From Gallaecimonas kandeliae (GTDB taxonomy: Bacteria > Pseudomonadota > Gammaproteobacteria > Enterobacterales > Gallaecimonadaceae): 64,000 nt of DNA. The DNA is taken from contig NZ_CP118480.1 of NCBI RefSeq assembly GCF_030450055.1, positions 124,001 through 188,000 on the forward strand, in the 5' to 3' direction. Below, piece by piece: positions 34,695 to 45,525 of this stretch (position 1 is its first letter; each line of letters starts with the position of its first letter). The notes beneath the pieces were generated by a model. It saw only the letters and a list, made by a program, of their open reading frames with translations. It did no database searches and was not told where the DNA came from. The position numbers and the translations under genes were made by a program.

Positions 34695-36113
34695 CTAGAA
34701 ACGGATAAAGGCGGTCAGCCTGTTGTAGTTCTCACCCAGGGCGTCCCGCCCAATTTGCAGTTCACCTCCTACCAGGTAGAGGCGCCAGGGTACGGAATAA
34801 CTCAGGATCAGTTCTTGGCTGCGGTCATAGTGACGCTGGCCATAGCTTTGGTTGTTTACGGTACGGTAACGAGCCTGGGCCAAGCCACCGAACTCCGGTT
34901 GCCAACCGAGGTTGAGCATCAGGCTCTGGCCGCCGACCCCATCATTGAACTGGCGCTGGTTTGCGCCCCAATGGCCGATGACTGCGCCGTCGTTGGTCAG
35001 GCCGTCCTGGTAGATATGGTGTACATACCAGCCGTTCTGCCATTCCGACAGTTCCAAAGTCAGGTCGAAGTCTTGCCAGAGGCGGGGAAAATGGATGCCC
35101 CCCGACAGGGCAGCGTTACCCAGGCGGAAGTTTGAGCCGCCAGAGGTGTCTTCGCCGCCATATTCGAAATAGACGGAGAAGGGCGTTTCGCCTGGGAAGA
35201 TGAAGCGGCTGGTGATGGAGGCGGCTTGGTTGCCGAACTCCTGGTCAGTGGTGAGTCCACCGTTGCTGGTATTGTCTGAATGGCCCGGGCGGAAAAAGGC
35301 ACTAAAGATATCACTCAGGCCTTTGCCGCCGCGGGCGCCGCCACCGTACTGCATCACCCTGTTGACTCCCAGGGCCCAACCGGGTAGTGGCTGGAAGGAC
35401 AGATGCAAACCGGCCAGCATGGGGTGGCCTGAGGTATAGCCGCCTTGGTAACTGATATGGTCGGAGCTGGCCATCTCTGCCAGGAACAGCTCGTACTGGA
35501 CGTTCCAGGAGCTGATGGGCTGGTAGTTGGACAGGGTAATGGAGGGCATTGTCCTGGCGTTGGTACTGAGCAGCAGTGAGCTGTCGGTCATGGGAGACAG
35601 CCAGTGGTCCCGATAGCCGATATCCAACTGGGCGTAATCGACACCCAGGCTGACCAAGGTGTTGGTGAGGGTCGTATTGTTCTCGTCGCTGACCAGGCCG
35701 GCGTTCAGCAGCAGGTAGTCGCTGGGTTGCCAATAGGCGCTGACTGAGGCCTGGTAATTGCTGTCTGCAGCCATGCCGTGGCGGTTGGCCAGGGTGGTGC
35801 TGTTGTTGTTGGCCAGGCTGGCTTCCAGGCTGGCATGGCTGACGCCAGCGCTGCCCATCAACCGCCGAAGGTAGCGTTTGACCTGGCCGCAGAGCACGGC
35901 ATCCTTTTCGCAGGCCTTGGGCAGGGCTTCCAGCACTGTGGCGGCGGCGATGGGCCTGGTCATGATGGGCTTGTCGGCCAGCACCATCACTCGTTCCACC
36001 TGGTGCTCTATTTCCGGGGAAAGTGAAAGGGACAGGTAGGGACTGACACCGCGGGCCATGACGGTGCTGCTCATCAGCACCAGTGAGGCCAAGGCGCTCA
36101 AACGTACAACCAT
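34695..36113 (-). CDS. Capsule assembly Wzi-family outer-membrane protein
   Basis: A 472-aa protein with an N-terminal signal (ASLVLMSSTVMA), an N-terminal helical segment (VERVMVLADKPIMTRPIAAATVLEALPKAC) and a long barrel ending LTAFIRF. This is the layout of the Caps_assemb_Wzi family, lectin-like barrels that attach capsule or exopolysaccharide to the cell surface. It lies 4 bases downstream of coaD on the same strand and upstream of the small barrel gene. No wza/wzc capsule export genes are in view, so the polysaccharide is unknown. Confidence 0.78.
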   Translation of the reverse strand: MVVRLSALASLVLMSSTVMARGVSPYLSLSLSPEIEHQVERVMVLADKPIMTRPIAAATVLEALPKACEKDAVLCGQVKRYLRRLMGSAGVSHASLEASLANNNSTTLANRHGMAADSNYQASVSAYWQPSDYLLLNAGLVSDENNTTLTNTLVSLGVDYAQLDIGYRDHWLSPMTDSSLLLSTNARTMPSITLSNYQPISSWNVQYELFLAEMASSDHISYQGGYTSGHPMLAGLHLSFQPLPGWALGVNRVMQYGGGARGGKGLSDIFSAFFRPGHSDNTSNGGLTTDQEFGNQAASITSRFIFPGETPFSVYFEYGGEDTSGGSNFRLGNAALSGGIHFPRLWQDFDLTLELSEWQNGWYVHHIYQDGLTNDGAVIGHWGANQRQFNDGVGGQSLMLNLGWQPEFGGLAQARYRTVNNQSYGQRHYDRSQELILSYSVPWRLYLVGGELQIGRDALGENYNRLTAFIRF

Positions 36114-36117
36114 GAAT

Positions 36118-36663
<546 letters not shown>

Positions 36664-36688
36664 CTACAGCTTTCCAGTACCTTATAGG

Positions 36689-37714
36689 TCAAGGACTGAC
36701 TGTCTTATAAAGGTCTAGGTAGGCCTGCTTTATTGCCTGGGGACTGAAGCGAGCCAGGGTCTTTCTTGCATGGGAAACCAGCCTTTGGCACTGGGCCTGG
36801 TCGCCCAGCAAGGCCTCCATGGCTATTGCAAGGGCTTTTGCGTCGCCAGGCGGTACCAGAATACCGTTTTCCCCGTCTTCAATGATGTCGGGAATGCCGC
36901 CGGCGTTGCTGCCGATGACAGGCACTTTTTGCTGCATGGCCTCCAAGATGGTGGAACCCATGCCTTCCGTCAGCGAGGGGAAGATCAACAGATCCAAGGC
37001 GGCCAGCCAGTTGCCTATGTCGCTCTGGTGACCGAGGAAGGCCACGTTGGGCAGATCTTGGGCCTGGGCTTCCAGTGTCTCTTTCTCAGGGCCTTCACCC
37101 AGGAACAGGAACTGCCAGTCGGGATGGGTCGCCTGGAGCTGCCTGGCCGCTTCGATGCTGACCTGGTATCCCTTGTGGTGTAAAAGCCTGCCGACCTGGC
37201 CTATCAGCACCTTGCCAGGATAACGGGAACGGATATCGGATACGGTGGCGGGGTCGGCGGTAAAGTCAGAACAGCTGTCGGGGATACGGCAGGTCTGAGC
37301 CTGGGGGACCGTGCTTTTCACGACCGCTTCTATGGCCCGGCTCAAGCAGACCACGGCCGCCGCTTTTTGGTAAGCATTACGGGTCAGGGCGCCCGCACTC
37401 AAGGGGTTGTCCACCCGCCGGGTGATCACGTAGGGCGTGCGGCGCAGCAGGTGTTCGATAAAGGCCCAATACACCGCCTTGCCGTCGTGGCAGTGCAGCA
37501 GATCCCAGGCACCCCCCTGGCTGTGGCCCTTCAGGAAGTGCCTGACCCCCTTGATCGGGATGCCCAGCTTGGCGACTTCCCTGGCCAGCGGGCCATGAGG
37601 TTGCGCCACCAGGCTCTGGCGAACGCCTTGCCCGGCCAGGCTCTGGATCAGGTTCAGGGTCTGGCGCTCACCGCCGGAAAAGCCCTTGGCCAGGTTGATA
37701 TGACAGATGTGCAT
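36689..37714 (-). CDS. GT-B glycosyltransferase (group 1)
   Basis: A 341-aa glycosyltransferase with an N-terminal FSGGERQTLNLIQSLAGQG fold and C-terminal UDP/ADP-sugar site: QVGRLLHHKGYQ, FLGEGPE, and EGMGSTILEAMQQKVPVIG with the retaining E-x7-E pattern. It is likely to add a sugar to the LPS core. The start is ATG 37714; the longer open frame (to 38287) runs through the divergent gene and is not real. It is transcribed away from the neighbouring glycosyltransferase gene at 37799, with an 84-base shared promoter gap. Confidence 0.85.
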   Translation of the reverse strand: MHICHINLAKGFSGGERQTLNLIQSLAGQGVRQSLVAQPHGPLAREVAKLGIPIKGVRHFLKGHSQGGAWDLLHCHDGKAVYWAFIEHLLRRTPYVITRRVDNPLSAGALTRNAYQKAAAVVCLSRAIEAVVKSTVPQAQTCRIPDSCSDFTADPATVSDIRSRYPGKVLIGQVGRLLHHKGYQVSIEAARQLQATHPDWQFLFLGEGPEKETLEAQAQDLPNVAFLGHQSDIGNWLAALDLLIFPSLTEGMGSTILEAMQQKVPVIGSNAGGIPDIIEDGENGILVPPGDAKALAIAMEALLGDQAQCQRLVSHARKTLARFSPQAIKQAYLDLYKTVSP

Positions 37715-37798
37715 GTAAGCCCCCCGTTGATGGCGCGATTGTACGGGATTTGCCTGGCCTGTGTTATGTTGGCGCCGATTTTTGGGGAGGGGTAACTG

Positions 37799-38893
37799 AT
37801 GAAAGTCCTGGTGGTGAGCTCGTACAAAGACACCTGGAATTCGGTGCGGCCTGAGGCGGAAATGCTGATCGGCCTCAAGGCCCATGGCATAGATCTCGAG
37901 GTGATGACCGAAGGAGACGCCGACTATGTGCGCCGCTTCGTCGATGCCGGCGTCAGGGTCCACCCCTATCACCCCAAGAAGAAGCTGAGCTGGGACGCCA
38001 TCAAGCGTATCCGTGCCTTGTTGAAAGAAGGCGGCTTTGAGGCCGTCTACAGTTTCAACAACAAGGCCATCGCCAACGTCAACATTGCCGCCATGGGCCT
38101 GCCGGTGAAAGTGCTCACTTACCGGGGCCAGACCGGCAACATCAGCAAGTGGGACCTCAGCTGCTACCTGACCCACCTGAGCCCCAGGGTGGACCGCATC
38201 CTCTGCGTGGCCAAGGCCACCGAGGTTGATCTGCGCCAGCACGTCTGGGGTAACAAGGCCAAGGTCTGCACCGTCTACAAGGGTCATGACCTGGCTTGGT
38301 ACCAGGACCAGCCCGCTGACCTTGGTCAGTTAGGCATCCCATCGGGAGCCTTCGTGGTGGGGGCCGTGGCCAATGCCCGTCCTCGTAAAGGCCTGCCGGT
38401 GCTGCTGGCCGCCACCCACCTGTTGTCAAAGGACGCCGACATCCACCTGCTGCTGGTAGGGGGCGGCATGGACACCCCTGAAGTCAAGAAACTCATCGAA
38501 GCCAGCCCCATGAAGGGCCGCATCCATTTGGCTGGCTTTCGCAAGGACGCCCCCGCCGTCATCGCCGCCTGTGACGTCTCTGTGCTGGCTTCCACCAAGC
38601 GCGAGGGCCTGCCCAAGACGGTGATCGAGGCCATGGTCTATGGGGTGGCGCCCATCGTCTCCGACACCGGCGGCAGCGCCGAGCTTATCGAGGACGGGAC
38701 CAGTGGCATCAAGGTTCAGCCGGGGGACGCCAAGGCCATAGCGGCCGGCATCCAGAAACTCTACGAGGACAGGGAACTGTGCAAGGCCATGGGCCAACGG
38801 GCCAGGGCGCGCATCGACCAGCACTTCAATGTGCGCCAGTCCTCAGCGGCGCTGGCGCGGGTGCTCTTTGAGACGGTCAGCGGCGGCTTCTGA
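37799..38893 (+). CDS. GT-B glycosyltransferase (group 1)
   Basis: A 364-aa glycosyltransferase: MKVLVVSSYKDTW at the start, ANARPRKGLPVLLAA, LLVGGG and KREGLPKTVIEAMVYGVAPIVS in the nucleotide-sugar half. It is probably part of LPS-core or O-antigen-like assembly with its neighbours. The ATG has GGGAGGGG upstream. Its 3' end overlaps the convergent family 2 glycosyltransferase gene by 17 bases. Confidence 0.85.
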   Translation: MKVLVVSSYKDTWNSVRPEAEMLIGLKAHGIDLEVMTEGDADYVRRFVDAGVRVHPYHPKKKLSWDAIKRIRALLKEGGFEAVYSFNNKAIANVNIAAMGLPVKVLTYRGQTGNISKWDLSCYLTHLSPRVDRILCVAKATEVDLRQHVWGNKAKVCTVYKGHDLAWYQDQPADLGQLGIPSGAFVVGAVANARPRKGLPVLLAATHLLSKDADIHLLLVGGGMDTPEVKKLIEASPMKGRIHLAGFRKDAPAVIAACDVSVLASTKREGLPKTVIEAMVYGVAPIVSDTGGSAELIEDGTSGIKVQPGDAKAIAAGIQKLYEDRELCKAMGQRARARIDQHFNVRQSSAALARVLFETVSGGF

Positions 38894-39626
38894 TCCAGAG
38901 CGCCGCGTATTTGTTGAAGGTGTAGTGGGCGGTGAAGATGGCCAGTAGCAGGCCGTGTTTACCGTCCAAAAAACCCCTCTGCAACAGGTACTTGCGAAGA
39001 AAAGCCACGAAGCTGCGCAGGCTGGCGGACAGCAGCCCCGCCTTCTTGCCGCGCTTGGCCCTGTCTTCAGCCCAGTCACCGGCGTAGCGCACCGACTTCT
39101 GCAGGTAGGACGTGAAATCCCCTGTGGTGTAGTGCAGCAGGTGGCCAGGCAGATCCAGGACCAAAGCCCCCTTGCAGTCCACTTTTTCATGTACCAGGGC
39201 GTCGTCATAACGGTACTCGCCGCTCCTGTGCAGCCGCACTATGCGGTCCGGGTACCAGCCGGAGTGTTTGATGAAGCGGCCGAAGAAATCGGTGAGACGA
39301 TTGGCCCTGTACACCACCTGTGGCCGCTGCTCTTCGATGGCCGCCAAGATCCCCGCCTTCAGCTCCTCGGTTACCACCTCGTCGGCGTCTATCCAGAACA
39401 GCCAGTCCCCTTGGGCGTGCTGCTGGGCACGCTGGCGCTGGGGGCCGAAGCCCGGCCAGTCGGTGCTCTCGAAGACCTTGGCGCCGGCGGCCTCGGCGAT
39501 CTTGAGCGTGCCGTCGGTGGAGCCCGAATCCAGCACCACGATCTCGTCGACGAAATCCAGGCTTTTCAGGCAGTTGGGCAGATCGGCGGCCACGTTCTTG
39601 GTGATGATGACGGCGGACAGCTTCAT
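38877..39626 (-). CDS. Glycosyltransferase family 2, WaaE/KdtX-like
   Basis: A 249-aa GT-A enzyme: AVIITKNVAADLPNCL, DSGSTDGT, WPGFGPQRQRAQ and the metal-binding DADEVV, then a C-terminal amphipathic helix region with HYTTGDFTSYLQKSVRYAGDWA. This is the pattern of the WaaE/KdtX glucosyltransferases that modify the inner LPS core. The start ATG 39626 overlaps the waaF stop (ATGA), so it is coupled to hldD-waaF. The open frame above 39626 is the waaF region read in another frame. Confidence 0.85.
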   Translation of the reverse strand: MKLSAVIITKNVAADLPNCLKSLDFVDEIVVLDSGSTDGTLKIAEAAGAKVFESTDWPGFGPQRQRAQQHAQGDWLFWIDADEVVTEELKAGILAAIEEQRPQVVYRANRLTDFFGRFIKHSGWYPDRIVRLHRSGEYRYDDALVHEKVDCKGALVLDLPGHLLHYTTGDFTSYLQKSVRYAGDWAEDRAKRGKKAGLLSASLRSFVAFLRKYLLQRGFLDGKHGLLLAIFTAHYTFNKYAALWIRSRR

Positions 39627-40636
39627 GCCAGTGCCTCCAGCACCTGCTGGACGGTGATCTCCGTCAGGCAGCGGTAGTGGCCGAAGCGGCAGGTCCGTTC
39701 GAAACAAGGGCTGCATTCGATGGGGTGGCGCAAGATGATGGCCTTATCGGTGAGCGGCGGGGTGAAGTCGGGGCTGGTGGAGCCGTAGATGGCCACCACC
39801 TTGGCGCCGCTGGCGGCGGCCACGTGCATCAGCCCTGAGTCGTGGCTGACGACGCTCTGGCAGTGGGCAAAGAGGTCGACTGTGTCTTCCAGCCGCGTCT
39901 TGCCGCAGAGGTTGTAAACCCCGTCCTGGCCTTGGGCTATGGTGTCGCCCGCTTCCACGTCCTTGGGGCCGCCCATCACCCAGACTTGGTAGCCGCGCTC
40001 GGCGAGCGCGCCGGCCAGGGCCCTGTGGTTTGCCAAGGGCCACTGCTTGGAGGGGCCGTATTCGGCGCCGGGGCAGAGTGCCACGGCCGGCTTGTCGGTG
40101 GGCAACGCCAGCTTTGCCATCACAGAGGCGATATTGGCCTGGTCGGTGTCAAGGGCCGGGAAGGGCACCTCGAACTGGTAGCGCCGATAGTCGGCACGGC
40201 TAACCCCCAGGCCCAGGTAACGCCACACCGTCTTGTCGGTGATCTGGTTGCCGTCCCGGGTGGGGCGGCGCTTGCGGGCGTCGGTCAGCAGCAGGCTGCG
40301 GCCTTCGCCACTGAAGCCCACCCGTTCGGGGATCCGAGCCAGGAAGGGGATGAGGGCCGACTTGAAGGAGCGGGGCAATATGATGGCCTTGTCGTAACCT
40401 TCGCGGGCCAGCTCCCTGGCCAGTTGCCACTGGGCCCTGGGATTGAGCTTGCCATGGCCCCAGGGCGCGGCTATGCCGCGGCGCACCTGGGGCATGCGCT
40501 GGATGATCGGCAATGACCAGCCCGGCGCCAGTACGTCTATGGTGGCGCCAGGGTGTTCCTGCTGCAGGCGGATGAACAGCGCCTGGGCCATGACCATGTC
40601 ACCGACCCAGGACGGCCCTACGACCAATACCTTCAT
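39623..40636 (-). CDS. waaF: ADP-heptose:LPS heptosyltransferase II
   Basis: A 337-aa glycosyltransferase family 9 enzyme adding the second heptose of the LPS inner core. It starts [34 protein letters not shown], the [12 protein letters not shown] nucleotide-sugar site and the C-terminal [17 protein letters not shown] cysteine region, typical of WaaF, are present. It overlaps hldD by 4 bases. hldD, which makes the heptose donor, and waaF, which uses it, form one unit. Confidence 0.94.
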   Translation of the reverse strand: MKVLVVGPSWVGDMVMAQALFIRLQQEHPGATIDVLAPGWSLPIIQRMPQVRRGIAAPWGHGKLNPRAQWQLARELAREGYDKAIILPRSFKSALIPFLARIPERVGFSGEGRSLLLTDARKRRPTRDGNQITDKTVWRYLGLGVSRADYRRYQFEVPFPALDTDQANIASVMAKLALPTDKPAVALCPGAEYGPSKQWPLANHRALAGALAERGYQVWVMGGPKDVEAGDTIAQGQDGVYNLCGKTRLEDTVDLFAHCQSVVSHDSGLMHVAAASGAKVVAIYGSTSPDFTPPLTDKAIILRHPIECSPCFERTCRFGHYRCLTEITVQQVLEALA

Positions 40637-41580
40637 GCCCTGGCGTCAAGCCATTGCAGGTATTCGGCCACCCCTTGGGCGACGGTGCGGAAGGGGTCCT
40701 TGTAGCCGACGGTGCGCAGCTTGCTCATGTCGGCCTGGGTGAAGCTCTGGTAGCGGCCCTTGAGTTCGTCGGGGAAGGGGATGTATTCCACCTCGCCCTT
40801 GCCGTGGTGCTGGATCACCGCCTCGGCCACGGCCTGGAAGGGTTCGGCGGAGCCTGTGCCCAGGTTGAAGATGCCGGACAGGTGCGGGTGGTCCATGAAC
40901 CAGAGGTTGACCTTGCAGACGTCGCCCACATAGACGAAGTCCCGTTGCTGGCCGCCGTTGGGGTAGCCGTCGCAGCCTTCGAAGAGGCGGGGGTTCTTGC
41001 CGTCTTTGAGCTGGTTGTGGAGGTGGAAGGCCACGGACGCCATCTTGCCCTTGTGCTGTTCGCGGGGGCCGTAGACGTTGAAGTAGCGGAAGCCCACCAC
41101 CTGGCTCTCGGCCTCGGGCAGGATGCGGCGCACGTACTGGTCGAACTGCCACTTGGAGTAGCCGTAGACGTTGAGCGGGCCTTCGCATTCGCGGTCTTCA
41201 CGGAACTCGGTGCCGGCGCCGTAAACGGCGGCGCTGGAGGCGTAGATGAAGGGGACTTCCCGGTCCAGGCACCAGTGCAGCAGTTCCTTGGAGTACTCGT
41301 AGTTGTTCTCCATCATGAACTTGCCGTCCCACTCGGTGGTGTCGGAGCAGGCGCCCTGATGGAAGACGGCGTCGACGGGGCCGAACTCGTCACCGGAGAC
41401 GATGCGGGCGATGAAGTCGTCCTTGTCCATGTAATCGGCGATGTCGAGGTCAGCCAGGTTCTTGAACTTGGTGCCGTCGGTGAGGTCGTCCACCACCAGT
41501 ATGTCTTTGTGGCCACGCTCGTTCAGCGCCTTGACCAGATTGGCGCCGATGAAGCCGGCGCCGCCTGTTACGATGATCAT
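40633..41580 (-). CDS. hldD: ADP-L-glycero-D-manno-heptose 6-epimerase
   Basis: A 315-aa SDR-type epimerase making the heptose donor for LPS. The NADP-binding [15 protein letters not shown] and catalytic YGYSKWQFD (Tyr-x3-Lys) are present, as is ADYMDKDDF, which is typical of HldD. The start is ATG 41580; the TTG one codon earlier is not needed. It is the first gene of hldD-waaF-GT2 and is divergent from a TetR regulator gene. Confidence 0.95.
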   Translation of the reverse strand: MIIVTGGAGFIGANLVKALNERGHKDILVVDDLTDGTKFKNLADLDIADYMDKDDFIARIVSGDEFGPVDAVFHQGACSDTTEWDGKFMMENNYEYSKELLHWCLDREVPFIYASSAAVYGAGTEFREDRECEGPLNVYGYSKWQFDQYVRRILPEAESQVVGFRYFNVYGPREQHKGKMASVAFHLHNQLKDGKNPRLFEGCDGYPNGGQQRDFVYVGDVCKVNLWFMDHPHLSGIFNLGTGSAEPFQAVAEAVIQHHGKGEVEYIPFPDELKGRYQSFTQADMSKLRTVGYKDPFRTVAQGVAEYLQWLDARA

Positions 41581-41657
41581 CAATTCCCCTTTGTGCCAAG
41601 GATGCCGGCACCGTGATAGACTCGGGAAAAACCGCCTTGAAGGCTTAAAAAAGCAGC

Positions 41658-42299
41658 GTGAAGACCCGAGACAAAATCCTGAAAGCCAGCCTGGCCCTCT
41701 TCAACGAGAAGGGTGAGCGGAACGTCACTACCAACCATATCGCCGCTCACCTGGGCATCAGTCCAGGGAACCTATACTACCATTTCCGCAACAAGGAGGA
41801 CATTGTCCACGCCATCTTCGGCGAGTATGTCCGCCACCTGGAAACGGCCTTCACGCCCAGGGAAAACGGCCCCACCCTGGACGCCCTGATGAGCTACATG
41901 GACGGCGTCTTCTACACCATGTGGGAGTTCCGCTTCTTCTACGCCAGCCTGCCTGACATCCTGGCCCGCAACCCGGCACTGCACCAAGAGTATTTCCAGG
42001 TTCAGACCCAGCTGGCGGACAGGGTAGTGGCCATCTTCCGCTCCCTGAAGGAGGAGGGCATCCTCAACATCGACGAGGAGTCCCTGCCGGATCTGGCCCA
42101 CACGGTGAAGATCATGGTCACCTTCTGGATCAGCTACCAGACCACCCAGGCCATAGAGGCGGCCATCACCAGGCCTGTCATCTACCAGGGGGTCTTGAAG
42201 GTGCTCTTCCTCATTCGCCCCTACTTGGCGCCAGAGGCCAAGGACACCATAGCCCGCCTGGAAGACCATTACCGGCGCCTGGCGACCCGCACCCGCTGA
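41658..42299 (+). CDS. TetR-family transcriptional regulator
   Basis: A 213-aa regulator with helix-turn-helix [27 protein letters not shown] at ~23-50, a well-conserved TetR pattern, and a C-terminal ligand domain without recognisable specificity. The start is GTG 41658 with only a weak ribosome site. It lies between hldD (divergent) and kbl (same strand). A palindrome just after its stop (42304-42321) may be its operator in the kbl-tdh promoter region. Confidence 0.82.
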   Translation: MKTRDKILKASLALFNEKGERNVTTNHIAAHLGISPGNLYYHFRNKEDIVHAIFGEYVRHLETAFTPRENGPTLDALMSYMDGVFYTMWEFRFFYASLPDILARNPALHQEYFQVQTQLADRVVAIFRSLKEEGILNIDEESLPDLAHTVKIMVTFWISYQTTQAIEAAITRPVIYQGVLKVLFLIRPYLAPEAKDTIARLEDHYRRLATRTR

Positions 42300-42303
42300 G
42301 CGG

Positions 42304-42321
42304 CTTGACGCAAACGTCAAG
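42304..42321. promoter_or_regulatory. Palindromic operator candidate upstream of kbl
   Basis: CTTGACG-CAAA-CGTCAAG is a perfect 7-bp inverted repeat containing a TTGACG -35-like element. A possible -10, TACAAT, lies at 42363-42368. It could be an operator for the adjacent TetR protein or a weak terminator; there is no T run, which favours the operator. Confidence 0.4.
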
Positions 42322-42398
42322 CAAGTTAAAGAGGTCCGACTGTTTCCTGGCCCGCGATTCGCTACAATAGCGCCCAAATCGTTTTCGCGGAGCCACCC

Positions 42399-43589
42399 AT
42401 GAGTGCCAAGCTGTTCGACCACCTGCGCCAGGAACTTGCCACCCTCAAAGAAGAAGGGCTGTACAAGGACGAGCGCATCATCACCAGTGCCCAACAGGCC
42501 GCCATCCATGTCGGCAACAGGGACGTGCTGAACTTCTGCGCCAACAACTACCTGGGCCTGGCCAACCATCCCGACCTGATCCAAGCCGCCAAAGAAGGCC
42601 TGGATACCCACGGTTTCGGCATGGCCTCGGTGCGCTTCATCTGCGGCACCCAGGACAGCCACAAGGTGCTGGAACAGAAGATCGCCGCCTTCCTGAACAT
42701 GGAAGACGCCATCCTCTACAGCTCCTGCTTCGACGCCAACGCCGGCCTCTTCGAGACCATCCTTGGCCCGGAAGACGCCATCATCTCCGACGAGCTCAAC
42801 CACGCCTCCATCATCGACGGCGTGCGCCTCTGCAAGGCCAAGCGTTTCCGCTACAAGAACAACGACATGGCCAGCCTCGAAGAGCAGCTCAAGGCCGCCG
42901 ACGAGGCCGGTGCCCGCTTCAAGCTGATCGCCACTGACGGCGTCTTTTCCATGGATGGCATCATCGCCAACCTGCCCGGCGTCTGCGATCTGGCCGAGAA
43001 ATACGACGCCCTGGTGATGGTGGACGACTCCCACGCCGTCGGCTTCGTCGGCCAAGGCGGTCGCGGCGTCCACGAATTCCACAACTGCCTGGACCGCGTC
43101 CACATCATCACCGGTACCCTGGGCAAGGCCCTGGGCGGCGCCTCCGGCGGCTACACCGCCGCCAAGAAGGAAGTGGTGGACATGCTGCGCAACCGCAGCC
43201 GCCCCTACCTCTTCTCCAACTCCCTGGCCCCGGCCATAGTCCATGCTTCCATCAAGGTGCTGGACATGCTGGCGGACGGTGGTGAGCTGCGCCAGAAGCT
43301 GTGGGACAACAGCAAATACTTCCGCGAGCGCATGAGCGCCGCCGGCTTCAACCTGGCCGGTGCCGACCACGCCATCATCCCTGTGATGCTGGGCGACGCC
43401 AAGCTGGCCAAGGCCTTCGCCGACAAGATGCTGGAACGCGGCATCTATGTGGTGGGCTTCAGCTTCCCCGTGGTGCCCAAGGGCCAGGCCCGGATCCGCA
43501 CCCAGATGTCTGCCGCCCACAGCCGCGAGCAGCTGGACCAGGCCATCGACGCCTTTATCGCCGTCGGCCAAGAACTGGGCGTGATTTAA
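42399..43589 (+). CDS. kbl: Glycine C-acetyltransferase (2-amino-3-ketobutyrate CoA ligase)
   Basis: A 396-aa PLP enzyme that cleaves 2-amino-3-ketobutyrate with CoA to glycine and acetyl-CoA. [29 protein letters not shown] and the PLP-lysine site [14 protein letters not shown] are present. It works with Tdh, encoded 36 bases downstream, to degrade threonine. Length and order match E. coli kbl-tdh. Confidence 0.96.
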   Translation: MSAKLFDHLRQELATLKEEGLYKDERIITSAQQAAIHVGNRDVLNFCANNYLGLANHPDLIQAAKEGLDTHGFGMASVRFICGTQDSHKVLEQKIAAFLNMEDAILYSSCFDANAGLFETILGPEDAIISDELNHASIIDGVRLCKAKRFRYKNNDMASLEEQLKAADEAGARFKLIATDGVFSMDGIIANLPGVCDLAEKYDALVMVDDSHAVGFVGQGGRGVHEFHNCLDRVHIITGTLGKALGGASGGYTAAKKEVVDMLRNRSRPYLFSNSLAPAIVHASIKVLDMLADGGELRQKLWDNSKYFRERMSAAGFNLAGADHAIIPVMLGDAKLAKAFADKMLERGIYVVGFSFPVVPKGQARIRTQMSAAHSREQLDQAIDAFIAVGQELGVI

Positions 43590-43625
43590 CCGAATTTGTG
43601 CCCGCAAGGGTTCTGGAGTGTAAAG

Positions 43626-44651
43626 ATGAAAGCGCTCGCCAAACAGTACGCCAAAGAAGGGATCTGGCTGGTCGATGTGGAGAAACCCGAAATGGGCCAC
43701 AACGACGTCATGATCAAGATTAAGAAGACCGCCATCTGCGGTACCGACATGCACATCTACAAGTGGGACGAATGGGCGCAGAACACCATTCCCGTGCCCA
43801 TGGTGGTGGGCCACGAGTACGTGGGCGAGATCGTCGCCATGGGCCAGGAAGTGCGCGGCTACCAGATCGGTGACAGGGTCTCAGGTGAAGGCCACATCAC
43901 CTGTGGCCATTGCCGTAACTGCCGTGCCGGCCGGGTGCACCTGTGCCGCAACACCACGGGGGTGGGCGTCAACCGTACCGGTGCCTTCGCCGAGTACCTG
44001 GTGATCCCCGCCTACAACGTCTTCAAGCTGCCGGACAACATCCCGGACGACGTGGCTGCCATCTTCGACCCCTTCGGCAACGCCGTCCACACTGCCCTGA
44101 GCTTCGACCTGGTGGGTGAAGACGTGCTGATCACGGGCGCCGGCCCCATCGGCATCATGGCCGCCGCCGTGGCCCGCCATGTCGGTGCCCGTCATGTGGT
44201 GATCACCGACGTCAACGACTACCGCCTGGATCTGGCCAAGCAGATGGGCGCCACCCGCGCCGTCAACGTCGCCAAGGAAAACCTCAAGGACGTGATGAAA
44301 GAACTGGGCATGACCGAAGGCTTCGACGTGGGCCTGGAAGTGTCGGGCGTACCCCAGGCCTTCCGCCAGATGCTGGACACCATGAATCACGGCGGCAAGA
44401 TAGCCATGCTCGGCATACCGCCCTCCGATATGGCCATCGACTGGAACCAGGTGATCTTCAAGGGCCTGGTGATCAAGGGTATCTACGGCCGCGAGATGTT
44501 CGAGACCTGGTACAAGATGGCCTCACTGGTGCAGTCCGGCCTGGATCTCAGCCCCATCATCACCCACCACTTCAAGGTGGAGGACTTCCAGAAAGGCTTC
44601 GACGCCATGGGCTCCGGCCAAAGCGGCAAGGTCATCCTCGACTGGAGCTAA
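43626..44651 (+). CDS. tdh: L-threonine 3-dehydrogenase
   Basis: A 341-aa zinc-dependent NAD dehydrogenase oxidising threonine to 2-amino-3-ketobutyrate. It has catalytic-zinc [23 protein letters not shown], the structural zinc loop [15 protein letters not shown] and NAD-binding [13 protein letters not shown]. The start ATG 43626 gives the same length as E. coli Tdh; the frame is open 10 codons further up. It is the second gene of kbl-tdh and ends at a terminator. Confidence 0.96.
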   Translation: MKALAKQYAKEGIWLVDVEKPEMGHNDVMIKIKKTAICGTDMHIYKWDEWAQNTIPVPMVVGHEYVGEIVAMGQEVRGYQIGDRVSGEGHITCGHCRNCRAGRVHLCRNTTGVGVNRTGAFAEYLVIPAYNVFKLPDNIPDDVAAIFDPFGNAVHTALSFDLVGEDVLITGAGPIGIMAAAVARHVGARHVVITDVNDYRLDLAKQMGATRAVNVAKENLKDVMKELGMTEGFDVGLEVSGVPQAFRQMLDTMNHGGKIAMLGIPPSDMAIDWNQVIFKGLVIKGIYGREMFETWYKMASLVQSGLDLSPIITHHFKVEDFQKGFDAMGSGQSGKVILDWS

Positions 44652-44657
44652 GTCTCT

Positions 44658-44687
44658 GAAAAAAGACCACTTCGGTGGTCTTTTTTT
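44658..44687. terminator. Terminator of kbl-tdh
   Basis: AAAAAAGACCAC-TTCG-GTGGTCTTTTTTT. Confidence 0.9.
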
Positions 44688-44729
44688 ATGGCCCTGTTAG
44701 TATCCGGGGGAAGTACTTTTTCGGAGTTC

Positions 44730-45488
44730 ATGCCTATGCTGACGGCCTTGGCGGCGGCCGCCGTCTTTGAATTCGGCCTGGGGGGTACAGCCACCTACCT
44801 GGAAGATTATGTGGGGGCGGGGCAGGGGCGCTATTACCTGCTGCCTTTCCCCTACATCTACTACCACTCCGACAAGCTCAGCATCGACAGGAACATCATC
44901 AGGGGCAAGCTGGCGGCCAAGGGGCGCTGGCGCCTGGATCTGTCCTTGAGCGGCCAGGTGCCGGTCAACAGTGACAAGAACGACGCCCGCCACGGCATGG
45001 ACGACCTGGGCTGGCTGGGCATGGCCGGGCCGGCGCTGCAGTATTACATCAAGGGGGATGCCGACAGCGACCAGAGCCTCTACCTAGAATGGCCGCTGCG
45101 TGCCGCCGTTTCCCTGGACCATGGTCGCAGCCACGGCCGAGGCCTGGAATCGGAGCTGCAGCTGGTGTGGCGCCAGGCCTACCAGCGTGGCGACTGGACC
45201 ATCAAACCTCAGTTGAGCCTGGGGGCGCGTTGGGGCAGCCGGCAGCTGCACCAGTATCTTTATGGTGTCGAGGAGCAGGATGCGCAGCTGGGCAGGCCGG
45301 CCTACCAGGCCGGCGCCGGCTACGCCGGCTGGCGCCTCTCGGCCAGTTTCACGGTGCGCCGCCAGCAGTGGTGGTTGGGCTTTTTCTCCCGCTATTACCG
45401 CATCGACGGCGCCAGCTTCGAAGACAGCCCCCTGGTCAAAAGCCACAGCAGCCTCTATGCCGGTGTCGCCCTGGCCCGCATCTTCTAG
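44730..45488 (+). CDS. MipA/OmpV-family outer-membrane protein
   Basis: A 252-aa predicted barrel: FEFGLGGTATYLEDYVGAGQG, LPFPYIYYHSDKLSID and the C-terminal HSSLYAGVALARIF are the MipA/OmpV pattern. Members are outer-membrane proteins, some linked to murein synthesis complexes or antibiotic entry. The N-terminal signal (MPMLTALAAAAV) is short. ATG 44730 is chosen with GGAG close before it; ATG 44736 is nearly as good. It is a single gene between two terminators. Confidence 0.8.
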   Translation: MPMLTALAAAAVFEFGLGGTATYLEDYVGAGQGRYYLLPFPYIYYHSDKLSIDRNIIRGKLAAKGRWRLDLSLSGQVPVNSDKNDARHGMDDLGWLGMAGPALQYYIKGDADSDQSLYLEWPLRAAVSLDHGRSHGRGLESELQLVWRQAYQRGDWTIKPQLSLGARWGSRQLHQYLYGVEEQDAQLGRPAYQAGAGYAGWRLSASFTVRRQQWWLGFFSRYYRIDGASFEDSPLVKSHSSLYAGVALARIF

Positions 45489-45496
45489 CCAAGAAA

Positions 45497-45525
45497 AAGC
45501 CGGCCCTGGGGCCGGCTTGTCTTAA
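45497..45525. terminator. Terminator between convergent genes
   Basis: AAGCCGGCCC-TG-GGGCCGGCTT is followed by GTCTT on the plus side and by AAAAA before it, which becomes a T run on the minus strand. Confidence 0.75.

Noticed and set aside
36689-38287. 532-aa reading of the minus-strand glycosyltransferase
   Set aside because: The first 191 residues run through the divergent gene at 37799; ATG 37714 gives a complete enzyme with a normal N-terminus.
41772-43814. 680-aa open frame antisense to the TetR, kbl and tdh genes
   Set aside because: It spans three well-supported genes on the other strand; its His/Gly/Val-rich product matches no fold.
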